From contig WRIY01000010.1 of assembly GCA_009782515.1 (NCBI GenBank), positions 1 through 64,000 on the forward strand: a stretch of DNA of 64,000 bases, in the 5' to 3' direction. The DNA is from Eubacteriaceae bacterium (GTDB lineage Bacteria > Bacillota > Clostridia > Eubacteriales > Anaerofustaceae). Position 1 is the first letter of the stretch. Each line of letters opens with the position of its first letter. Shown in pieces: positions 54,443-62,666 of the stretch. The translations under genes were made by a program, and so were the position numbers. The notes beneath the pieces are model-generated. The model was given only the letters and a program-made list of their open reading frames with translations, ran no database searches and was not told where the DNA came from.

Positions 54443-55435
54443 TTATTCAGATTTATAAATAGACTTCGTTTGATCAAGCAAAGCAAGCTTTGCGTTTCGC
54501 ACATAAGCGTCCAATGCGGCTTGGCCCCCCCGCGCCTTAAGAGCGCTCAGCTCGCTTGCCAGCAGCCTTAGCGCAACTGTTTCGCTTTCTGACTTTAGTG
54601 TTTCTATCTCAACTGCGCGCTTTGACTGCACGATCTTCTGATCGGCAGCAGCCAGGGCCAGGCTTATGTCTGATGAGACCTGGTTGTGGGCCGTGTTGAT
54701 TGCCGCTAGCGCAGAATCAACTTCATCTGGCGGATCAATTTCGGTAATCAGCGAAGCTTCGAGCACTATGCCGTACCTGGCTTCTGCAACAGCACACTCT
54801 TCATCCATATGATCATTTATGTCACGAAGGTTTTTTCGCAGGTCATTGATTGATATCCCGTCTGCTGTTGAGAGCAATGACACACTGCCGCCTTCTGTGA
54901 CTTCAGCCTCTATAGGCCGGCCTTCGAAGTTGGCGATTCTCTCTCTTATTACAGATACGAAAAATCCAATAACATGCGCAATTGGCTGCTTTATTCCAAA
55001 CAGATAGGCATATATGTTGCGCTCGGAAACGCGGTAGCGTATCTGGCCTGTAAGCTCGATATTCAGCTGATCTTTAGTAACAGCTTCCAATACGGTATTG
55101 TTCTTGTTTGACTCCGGCGATTCAGGGTCATATGCCATATTGGATGTATTCGTAGCTATGGACACTTTATGGATTTTTTCCCATGGCCATTTGAAATATG
55201 GGCCACCAGGCTGGATGACTTCCAGCCTTGGAAAGTTATAGCGCTCCCTTTCGTCATCGCGAAGCATTTGTGTTATTGGATCATCTGACAGGGTCGGAAC
55301 GGAAATGCGCTTGGCGCGGCCAAATATTGTTTTGACTGCCCTTTCGTTTTGGTTCACGACATAAAAACCCGATATGAGTAGCGTATATGCTAAATAAGCA
55401 GTTCCTCCGAAAATTAAAAACATTAGCTCTCCCAT
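54443..55435 (-). CDS. SPFH/band-7 domain membrane protein 1
   Basis: 330 residues. Membrane helix about 5-25, then VVNQNERAVKTIFGRAKR, GPYFKWPWEKIHKVSIATNT, VTKDQLNIELTGQIRYRV and a C-terminal coiled coil (DQKIVQSKRAVEIETLKSESETVALRLLASELSALKARGG). First gene of a two-gene unit; AGGAGG precedes the ATG. Confidence 0.82.
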   Translation of the reverse strand: MGELMFLIFGGTAYLAYTLLISGFYVVNQNERAVKTIFGRAKRISVPTLSDDPITQMLRDDERERYNFPRLEVIQPGGPYFKWPWEKIHKVSIATNTSNMAYDPESPESNKNNTVLEAVTKDQLNIELTGQIRYRVSERNIYAYLFGIKQPIAHVIGFFVSVIRERIANFEGRPIEAEVTEGGSVSLLSTADGISINDLRKNLRDINDHMDEECAVAEARYGIVLEASLITEIDPPDEVDSALAAINTAHNQVSSDISLALAAADQKIVQSKRAVEIETLKSESETVALRLLASELSALKARGGQAALDAYVRNAKLALLDQTKSIYKSE

Positions 55436-55844
55436 ACATTCGTTCCTCCTTTTGCAGACTGTTGATATAATATCTACGTTAATAATATACTACAATTTTA
55501 GAAACTTTATATGGCTACAGCATCGAAAATTGCCTATAAAGCTATTTGGCAGATGCCTATCGAGTGGTTTGGCATGTGCTAAATTTAAAAGTATACGAAG
55601 GGAACTTATATAACCGCAGGTCCATAGGCGCATTCAATATTCAAATTTTCGCTTCAGTTTATATTTTATAATTCGAGTTTAAAGAGATAGTGGGATAGGC
55701 ATGAATAATATATGTTAAAATCGGAGGAGCAGATTAAAACCACAATTTATTTACAGCACATGCAACAAACATGGCTATTAAATCCACATATGCTACAGAT
55801 GGAACATCCATCTGGCATTTATCCATATTGAGAGGAGCAACTAA
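55436..55844. other. Intergenic region with hairpin before the DUF4349 gene
   Basis: AT-rich, 409 bases, no open frame. CAGATGGA-ACA-TCCATCTG (55796-55814) is a perfect eight-base hairpin 31 bases before the next ATG, probably in its 5' leader. TTGCCT/TATGTTAAAAT-like promoter elements are ambiguous. Confidence 0.4.
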
Positions 55845-56849
55845 ATGAAAAACAAGAACCAATTTATATGCCTGCTTGCAGCTATTCTTATGCTTGCAGC
55901 CTCATGCAGTGCTGGTGGAAGCGCAGGCAGTGTGAAAAAAGAAGAAAGCTATGGGGCTAGCCCTTACTATGCTTCTGAAGATGCGGCTGATGACATTATG
56001 GAGGAAATGGAAAGCAACGGCATTAGAGAGTACAGCTCCATGCTGAACCCTCAAGAAACACAAATAGATGCCGGCGGCGGGCTGCCTGAAAATAACACTG
56101 ATCCTGAAGGCCATAAAGTTATTCGAAATGCATCGCTTCAGATAAAGGCTGATGACGCTTCCGGTTTTTACAAAAGTGTAATAAAGCACTGCAACGAGCT
56201 TGGGGGGTATGAGTTTAGCTATTCAATATCAATTTATGATACATACACCGCCATAAATGCCACTGTAAAGGTGCCTCCGGCAAAGCTCAGCGCTTTTGTC
56301 AGCTTTGTTGGCGACAACGCGGAACTTACAAACAGCTCTATGGACTCAAGGGACATTACAGAGGACTATTTTGATGCCAATACAAGGCTTGAAACAAAGC
56401 GAAAGGCGCTTGAGCAATACTACACGCTTTTGCAAAAAGCAGAAAATGTTGAAGAGATAGTTTATGTACAAAAAATTATAGATGACATAACTGAAAGCAT
56501 TGAGTCCCTTGAAGGAAGAATTAGGCTGTGGGACAGCTTGACGAGCATGTCCACTGTTAGCCTGTATATTCGCCAGGAAAACGGGCCGGTGCAGGCGAGA
56601 AAAGAGATAAGCTGGAATACGCTTAGCTTTAGCGATATGGGCTATCTTATCAGGCACAGCTTCCTTTCAATAGCCAATACAGTGACATCACTGATTCAAT
56701 GGATGATTATAGCGCTGATTGGATACTCACCTATATGGGCGATACTTGCAGCAACAGTTCTGCTGCTAAGATGGGTTAGAAAAAACAAAGGGGTAAAAAC
56801 TTCTGTAGACATCAATGCCGATAGCGGCAACATCAATAGCGAAAGCTAG
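55845..56849 (+). CDS. DUF4349 lipoprotein
   Basis: 334 residues. Lipobox LAASC at the N-terminus, then a domain with RNASLQIKADDASGFYKSV, GGYEFSYSISIYDTYTAINATVKVPPAKLSAFVSF, a long coiled coil (TRLETKRKALEQYYTLLQKAENVEEIVYVQKIID) and a C-terminal membrane helix (about 285-310) with a basic tail. All are typical of DUF4349. Its role is unknown; it is anchored to the membrane on both ends. Confidence 0.85.
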   Translation: MKNKNQFICLLAAILMLAASCSAGGSAGSVKKEESYGASPYYASEDAADDIMEEMESNGIREYSSMLNPQETQIDAGGGLPENNTDPEGHKVIRNASLQIKADDASGFYKSVIKHCNELGGYEFSYSISIYDTYTAINATVKVPPAKLSAFVSFVGDNAELTNSSMDSRDITEDYFDANTRLETKRKALEQYYTLLQKAENVEEIVYVQKIIDDITESIESLEGRIRLWDSLTSMSTVSLYIRQENGPVQARKEISWNTLSFSDMGYLIRHSFLSIANTVTSLIQWMIIALIGYSPIWAILAATVLLLRWVRKNKGVKTSVDINADSGNINSES

Positions 56850-56901
56850 ATAATCTCAAGATAAAGCTACAGCAAATATATCGAAAAATAAAATGGTTTG
56901 A

Positions 56902-56943
56902 AAGCCACAGGTAGCCATGGCATCGGCGCATCTGTGGCTTTTA
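56902..56943 (+). terminator. Terminator after the DUF4349 gene
   Basis: Nine-base stem AAGCCACAG/CTGTGGCTT, then TTATTTG. Confidence 0.7.
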
Positions 56944-57030
56944 TTTGCTGCATACAACAGCAGATAAAAACCCAGCTTTCTGGGAGATTACCGCAAAACA
57001 AAACAGCAAAGCACTGGCAGTGCTTGCAAA

Positions 57031-58749
57031 TCAATCAGCATAGAATTCGTCAAGCGTTAAGTTATTCAAATACAAAAACCCTGCAAGCGTTTTCCCAACA
57101 TAGCGATATTGGCTATAGCTGGCTTCATAGCCTGTGAAGCTCTCTTTTCCCTGAGGATAGCGCTGAATAAAGCCATAGCGGTATGCATTTGCCATCAGCC
57201 ATGCTGCCTCTTGCGAAGAGCTGAAATTCGAAACTGTCTTAAATTCTGCTGTCAGGGCGCTAACGCTCATGCTAAAGCCTGTTTGGTGCTCGTCATGGCC
57301 TGGCTCTTTGTCTGTCTTGCTTTCGCTAAAGCTTTCCGCTATCTGGCTGTAAGGCTCATAGCCCCTTTCAACAACAAAAGTGAAGCCTTCCTCGCTTGCT
57401 GCCGCGAAGAGCTCTTCAGCTGCGACTGCTGCCTCAGTGGCAAGCTTGAGCCTTTCAGTAGTTGAATTGTATGAAAAGTGCACTATCGGAACCTTTAGAT
57501 CTGTTGGCTCATATGTTTCAGGCAATGATCTTTCCTTGTTAATATATACATTTATTGATTCGGGATTAGCTACGATGCCATCTACTGCCAGGCTCTGTGA
57601 AGGCTCCATAACGATAAATGCAAAGGTCTCGCTTTCATTGCCCAGCATGAGCTTAACTGTAAAAACTGACCCGCTTTGGGCAGCGCCTTTTATTTCAACT
57701 TTGCTGAAGGCTGGCCGCGTAACGCAGGATGTATCAGAAAACACCATTCCAAGATCGCTCGGATCGTCAAGTATATGGTCTACACTGGACCAGAAATCGT
57801 ATGACTCTCCCGGAGCGATTTTTATTGGCGTGCTGGGAGGTTTGGGCAAGATTCCAGTGGCAGTGGAGAGCTTCCATTGTAAGAGCTGAGGCCTAGATGA
57901 AACCAGCAAAATAACAGCTGAGCATATGATGATAGCTGCAAGTGTTATAAACGCCACAATTTTTGCCGCTTGCATATTTCTAAGGTTTTTAGCTTGCTTT
58001 ACTGGCCGGGAGGAGGTTTTCGATCGGCTGGAAACAGGTTTCTTTTGTCCCAGTTTAGATATATTTAGCCTGCTTTTTGAAATAGCAGCAGATGCCTGGC
58101 TTGCACTTGCCGCTTTAGCAGTATTTGCAGCAGGCATAGCTTGCTGCGCTGGCTTGGGCCGAGAAGCGTTTAGCAGTGTACTGCGCGTATTTTGCGCATT
58201 GCCGGAATTGACAGCAGGCCGCACAGTTGCTGTCTGCCGGCCTGCTGCGGGGCGTGGCTCTTTGGCAGAGCTGCTCTGTGGAGCTGGCTTTGCAGGATTA
58301 GGCCTTCTTTGATATCCTTTGGCTTTTGCTGCATTTGCCGAGATGCGGGCTGTCTGGGTTTGTGGAGTCTTTTTTGCAGCTTTTCTAATATCATCTTCTT
58401 CAGCAACAGGGTAGAAAGATGTTGTCTCATCCTTGTGCAATTCCTGCTGGCTGCTTGTCATCCTGCCTTCATCGTTCTCGACAGCCTTTCTTAGGCTGGC
58501 AGTTGCTTCACTTCTAGCAGGCTCGCGTTCGATATAGTGCCCGGCATCGCTTTGCTCTAATGCCTGAGCTATGTTGGCGCCAGCATCAGTCTTGGCTTTG
58601 CCGGAGATCTGTACTCGCCCACCTCGTTGCGCTCTATATTTGCTTTCAGCACTCTCGCTCTTATCGTACACTCTTTCATTTCTTTGCTCGAAATTCCAGT
58701 TGCCATCAGCATTAGCTTTGCTTGGCTTTTTCGCTTTAGAGGTGGGCAT
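57031..58749 (-). CDS. VanY-like D-Ala-D-Ala carboxypeptidase homologue lacking active-site residues
   Basis: 572 residues. A basic, disordered cytoplasmic part of 260 residues rich in Ala, Lys, Ser and Pro; a membrane helix (about 268-292); an extracellular domain; and a VanY domain at the end. In the domain the Zn site SEHQTGLAVD is DEHQTGFSMS (His488 kept, Asp to Ser495) and YEPWHYRYVG is YxSYSQYRYVG (catalytic Glu to Ser544, Zn His to Gln547). The substrate Arg of SGYRxY is Glu in RGYEPY. Catalysis looks lost while NAYRYGFIQRYPQGKExxTGY is well kept. Likely a binding or scaffold protein at the cell wall. Confidence 0.8.
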   Translation of the reverse strand: MPTSKAKKPSKANADGNWNFEQRNERVYDKSESAESKYRAQRGGRVQISGKAKTDAGANIAQALEQSDAGHYIEREPARSEATASLRKAVENDEGRMTSSQQELHKDETTSFYPVAEEDDIRKAAKKTPQTQTARISANAAKAKGYQRRPNPAKPAPQSSSAKEPRPAAGRQTATVRPAVNSGNAQNTRSTLLNASRPKPAQQAMPAANTAKAASASQASAAISKSRLNISKLGQKKPVSSRSKTSSRPVKQAKNLRNMQAAKIVAFITLAAIIICSAVILLVSSRPQLLQWKLSTATGILPKPPSTPIKIAPGESYDFWSSVDHILDDPSDLGMVFSDTSCVTRPAFSKVEIKGAAQSGSVFTVKLMLGNESETFAFIVMEPSQSLAVDGIVANPESINVYINKERSLPETYEPTDLKVPIVHFSYNSTTERLKLATEAAVAAEELFAAASEEGFTFVVERGYEPYSQIAESFSESKTDKEPGHDEHQTGFSMSVSALTAEFKTVSNFSSSQEAAWLMANAYRYGFIQRYPQGKESFTGYEASYSQYRYVGKTLAGFLYLNNLTLDEFYAD

Positions 58750-58768
58750 ATTTTTATTTCCTATCAGT

Positions 58769-60019
58769 CTATTTTTTGAGCTCCTCTAACGCTTTTTTTA
58801 TAGCAAAAGGCATCTTGGCGCTCTTTTCTTCATTCGTAGCGCAAATGGCAAGCCGAATGCCCTTTTGAAGAGGAACAGTATAAACGTTGTCTTCTATGAG
58901 CTTGTCGCAAAGCTCACGCGGGTTGCTGTACGGGACAGAGACAAAGAATCCGCCGCAGTAGTTAGTCAGTGGAATGCCAGCTTCCTTGGCAGCGTTCATA
59001 AATGCATCGCCGCGGACTTTTAAAAGAGCTCTATAATGATTTCGCTCACTCTCTACTTCATTGTAGAGATCCTCATTGCCGTATATTTTAGCTATTACCG
59101 CCATAGCGCCTCTGGTTCCATTTGACCAGATGCCTCTGTTTGAGAATGCGCAGGAGTAGAAAAACTCGCTTGCTATTTCCTCAGATGGGGTAACGCAGAT
59201 TATTGCGCCGTTCCTAAGCCCATACATTGTATAGCTCTTTGAAGCGGAGTAAGCAAAGAGGGCTAGGCAATTCTCAGGCAAGCCTGAGAATTGGGGCATA
59301 AAGCTTCTTGCATTCTCGCCGGCAAAGTCGATATAAGCAATATCGCAAAGAATTACAATTCTATTCTCACCGTCTTCAGCGCATGTTCTAATCAGTTTCA
59401 ACACCTTTTCCCACTCTGCATCGCTCATAGTAAACCCTGTCGGGTTGTGGGCTGGGGTATTGAAAATAGCCAATATGCGCTTTTGCTTGTTAAGGTGCTT
59501 TAAAAAGCATTCTTCGAAGGAGTTGTAGTCAAACTGCCCTTCAGGCGTAAACAGGTTATAGTTGTCCAGCTTTCGGCCGCTTTCGTCACAGATAGTCTGG
59601 TAAGGCTGCCAATACCAGTTGGCAGTTATCACTGTATCGCCAGGGTTTGTGAAGTTGGCTATCGAGTGGCGTATTGCCCCTGTGCCTCCTGGCGTAGCAA
59701 CAGCCCTTACAATGCCTTCCGGCTTGTAGCTTCCAAACGCAGCTTTTACAGCGGCTTCCAGGAACGCAGGCTCCCCTGGGAGATCAGCGTAGCTGGCGAT
59801 CTCGCTGTTTCCCAGCTCTTTTAGGGTGTTGTATACAGTTTTAAATGCTACTAGCGATCCATCGTCCTCAAGGAGCGTTCCAATAGTAGCATTGATAACG
59901 GCATCCTTGCCATGGGCTTCTACTGCTTGCGCTGCCCGAGCAGCCAGCCCGAATATAACATCCTCTGCTTGTGGCCGGATAGCATGGTCAGCAACCATAT
60001 GAATTCTGGAATCTTTCAA
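58769..60019 (-). CDS. Class I/II pyridoxal-phosphate aminotransferase
   Basis: 416 residues. FNTPAHNPTGFTMSD (Asn-Pro-Thr-Gly), DIAYIDF and YSASKSYTMYGLRNGA (Schiff-base Lys) place it in the aspartate/aromatic aminotransferase group. The N-terminus VINATIGTLLEDDGSL is of a type common in Clostridia. Amino-acid specificity is unknown. A 19-base gap separates it from the VanY-like gene. Confidence 0.85.
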   Translation of the reverse strand: MKDSRIHMVADHAIRPQAEDVIFGLAARAAQAVEAHGKDAVINATIGTLLEDDGSLVAFKTVYNTLKELGNSEIASYADLPGEPAFLEAAVKAAFGSYKPEGIVRAVATPGGTGAIRHSIANFTNPGDTVITANWYWQPYQTICDESGRKLDNYNLFTPEGQFDYNSFEECFLKHLNKQKRILAIFNTPAHNPTGFTMSDAEWEKVLKLIRTCAEDGENRIVILCDIAYIDFAGENARSFMPQFSGLPENCLALFAYSASKSYTMYGLRNGAIICVTPSEEIASEFFYSCAFSNRGIWSNGTRGAMAVIAKIYGNEDLYNEVESERNHYRALLKVRGDAFMNAAKEAGIPLTNYCGGFFVSVPYSNPRELCDKLIEDNVYTVPLQKGIRLAICATNEEKSAKMPFAIKKALEELKK

Positions 60020-60085
60020 CTTGCACCTCCATAATTATAACTATTATCGTTTTAATTTCTAATACTTCGACATTATTTTTCGTTA

Positions 60086-61987
60086 TTATTTAATAATTGT
60101 GCCAACAGGTACACTATCATCTCTAATTGTCAGAAATTCTGGCTTCCCTTCGCCGTCAGCCATCAAGAACATTCCTTCACTCTTTTCGCCTCGAAACTTG
60201 GCTGGCTTTAGGTTGGCTGCCACACAAACGATGTTGCCAACCAGGCTTTCAGGCTCATAAAATTTAGCGATACCTGAAACTACCTGGCGGGGTGATGCCT
60301 CTCCGATATCAACTGTAAAGACAAGCAGGTTTTCTGCATTCGGGTGCTGGCGCGCTGTAAGTATTTTGCCAATAACTATTTTGGCTTTGGCAAAATCCTC
60401 TATCGAAATAAGCTCTTCACTGGCTGCTTTCGGCTGCTCTTTGTTTTCTTTTGATGGGCCTATCCTCTCAAAGAGCCTGCCTGCAGGAGATATTTTCATC
60501 CCGGATTCGAGCTTGCCTGGTGCCAGGCTATCCCAATCGGTTGCATGCGTGCCAAGGGCAGATAGCGCTTTCTCTGTTGATACAGGCATAAAAGCTGACA
60601 ACAGTGAGCTTAAGATCCGTATTGAGTCAGCCAGGTTATAAAGCACCGTAGCTAAGCGGCCTTTTGACTCATCGCTCTTGGCCAAAATCCATGGCATAGT
60701 TTCGTCGATATACTTATTCGATCGCCTAAGCACTGTAAAAATCGCTGACAGCGCATCTGCTGTCTTGAACTCATCCATCTTGGCTGCTACTATGCCAGGC
60801 GCTTCAGAGAGTGCAGCAATAAGCTCAGTATCTTCGCCTGTCGTTTCTGATGGCTCCGGAATGACGCCGCCAAAGTACTGCTCAAGCATAGCAAGCGTTC
60901 TTGATACAAGGTTTCCATAGACGTTTGCGAGCTCTGTATTGATTCTTTCTGTGATAAGCTCGTCAGTATATGTCCCGTCGCTGCCGAAAGGCATCTCCCT
61001 AAGCAAGTAATACCTAAGGGCATCAAGGCCATACTCGGCTACAACATCGTCCGGATATATCACATTGCCTTTAGACTTGGACATTTTTCCTTCGCCAACA
61101 AGCAGCCATGGGTGCCCAAAGATCGCTTTTGGCATTTCGATGTCTAAAGCTTTTAAAATAATCGGCCAGATTATTGTGTGAAAGCGCAGAATGTCTTTGC
61201 CGATGATATGCACATCGCATGGCCATATCTCATTAAAGGCAGGCTCGCTCGCCCCTTCCGGTTCATAGCCTATGAATGTAATATAGTTGGAGAGCGCATC
61301 AATCCAGACATACACCACATGACCCTCATCAAAGTCTACCGGCACCCCCCAGCTAAACGAAGTTCTTGATACACATAAATCCTCAAGCCCCGGCTTTAGA
61401 AAGCTATTAATCATTTCGTTCTTGCGCGACACCGGCGTTATAAAGTTCGGGTGCGCTTCAATGTACTCTTCAAGCCATGCCTGGTACTTGCCCAGCCTTA
61501 GAAAGTATGCCTCTTCTTTTGCATACTCAACATCAGCTCCACAGTCAGGGCATTTGCCGTCTACCAGCTGGCTTTCTGAGTAAAATGTCTCACAAGCTTC
61601 GCAATACATGCCTTCGTACTCGCCCTTGTATATATCGCCTTGATCATAAAGCTTCTTAAATATCGCACTGACTTTTTTCTTGTGTCCAGGATCAGTAGTG
61701 CGCACGAATTTGTCGTATGAAGCACCCATCAAATCATAAAGGCTTCTAACCTGCGTGCTTATCTCATCAACAAATGCTTGAGGGCTTAAACCTGCATCAT
61801 CTGCCCTTGCCTGGATCTTAATGCCGTGCTCATCGGTCCCTGTCTGGAAGTATACGCTATAGCCTCTTTGGCGCATATGGCGCGCAAGAGCGTCAGCAAG
61901 CACAATTTCATATATGTTGCCGATATGCGGTTTGCCGGATGCGTACGCTATCGCTGTAGCGATGTAGTACTTTTTGCTTTCTGCCAT
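60086..61987 (-). CDS. metG: Methionyl-tRNA synthetase
   Basis: 633 residues. HIGN at 21-24, zinc Cys of the connective peptide (CEACETF...CPDCG), KMSKSKGN near 305, anticodon-binding helical domain and a C-terminal tRNA-binding OB domain (about 530-633, ISIEDFAKAKIVIGKILTARQHPNAENL). Controlled by the T-box in front of it. GAGGTGGG precedes the ATG. Confidence 0.97.
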   Translation of the reverse strand: MAESKKYYIATAIAYASGKPHIGNIYEIVLADALARHMRQRGYSVYFQTGTDEHGIKIQARADDAGLSPQAFVDEISTQVRSLYDLMGASYDKFVRTTDPGHKKKVSAIFKKLYDQGDIYKGEYEGMYCEACETFYSESQLVDGKCPDCGADVEYAKEEAYFLRLGKYQAWLEEYIEAHPNFITPVSRKNEMINSFLKPGLEDLCVSRTSFSWGVPVDFDEGHVVYVWIDALSNYITFIGYEPEGASEPAFNEIWPCDVHIIGKDILRFHTIIWPIILKALDIEMPKAIFGHPWLLVGEGKMSKSKGNVIYPDDVVAEYGLDALRYYLLREMPFGSDGTYTDELITERINTELANVYGNLVSRTLAMLEQYFGGVIPEPSETTGEDTELIAALSEAPGIVAAKMDEFKTADALSAIFTVLRRSNKYIDETMPWILAKSDESKGRLATVLYNLADSIRILSSLLSAFMPVSTEKALSALGTHATDWDSLAPGKLESGMKISPAGRLFERIGPSKENKEQPKAASEELISIEDFAKAKIVIGKILTARQHPNAENLLVFTVDIGEASPRQVVSGIAKFYEPESLVGNIVCVAANLKPAKFRGEKSEGMFLMADGEGKPEFLTIRDDSVPVGTIIK

Positions 61988-62027
61988 AAACCCACCTCTT
62001 CTTTTTTCGGAATAAATTTAAGCTTAA

Positions 62028-62285
62028 GAAAAAAAAGAATCAATCTGTATGGGGCGGCGTCTAGCCGCGGTACCACCCAAATTGACATGTATATTGCAAT
62101 TGAACTATATTATGCCCTCTCGTTAGCGTATAACGCACGCTTGCGCTTATCCCTTACATTGAATGCTCAGGATAAGAGCTCCAAAACCATCTTCTGCTAA
62201 GCGGATTCCTGCTGCTTCTCACCATCCAGCAGCTCTCTTATAAGACCCACATAGCATACTCTTTTCTTCACAGCTTTTTTATATT
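62028..62285 (-). promoter_or_regulatory. T-box riboswitch upstream of metG
   Basis: Minus strand: T-box core GGGTGGTACCGCGG (62066-62079), stem I parts AGAGAGCTGCTGGATGGTGAGAAGCAGCAGG, and an ATG (62188-62190) in the expected specifier region, which would read tRNA-Met. An 8-10 nt T run lies at 62028-62037. Uncharged tRNA-Met would stabilise the antiterminator and allow metG transcription. Exact stem assignments are by eye. Confidence 0.88.
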
Positions 62286-62383
62286 ATAGCCACAGATCCC
62301 GCTAATGAAAAGGAAAATTTACGATAGCAGCGAAAATATCAGTTTTCGGGCGCTATAGCTCCTTTCTTTTTAAACAATATAAT

Positions 62384-62413
62384 TTGACAGTATTCAAGAT
62401 AAAGTGATAAAAT
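62384..62413 (+). promoter_or_regulatory. Promoter in the CRISPR leader
   Basis: TTGACA (62384-62389), 18-base spacing, TAAAAT (62408-62413). Lies about 48 bases before the first CRISPR repeat, on the same strand as array and cas3. Confidence 0.55.
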
Positions 62414-62460
62414 TGACCCATATGCAACAACAAAAATGCTTTAGTATCGTTCTTTTTTGA

Positions 62461-62551
62461 ATGCTCCCCGCACACGTGGGGATGGACCTCTTGATGGGAA
62501 TTGAAGGTGAAGCAGCAAGCCATATGCTCCCCGCACACGCGGGGTTTTTCA
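62461..62551 (+). CRISPR. Type I-E CRISPR array with one spacer
   Basis: Repeat 1 (62461-62488) is ATGCTCCCCGCACACGTGGG followed by GATGGACC, the type I-E palindromic repeat CCCCGCACACGCGGGG family. After about 35 bases the repeat recurs at 62524 with GCGGGG but ends TTTTTC in place of ATGGACC, as last repeats often do. The last unit is also a terminator hairpin (CCCCGC-ACAC-GCGGGG-TTTTT). An open frame across it on the minus strand would encode HPHVCGEH twice, a known false-ORF signature of type I-E repeats. Leader lies to the left. Confidence 0.8.
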
Positions 62552-62666
62552 CTTTACAAGCTACTTATCATTAATTTAAAAATTTATGATTTAACACTTA
62601 TATCTATGGTAAAATATTCCCAAACAAATCGAAATTACTAGAAAGTAGGCATATTATGGAAATCAT

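Noticed and set aside
61826-62200. Open frame across the metG start and T-box
   Set aside because: Antisense to metG and to structured RNA; no ribosome site or family.
62353-62538. Open frame on the minus strand coding for MCGEHMACC...HPHVCGEH
   Set aside because: HPHVCGEH is the false translation of type I-E CRISPR repeats; the region is the array.
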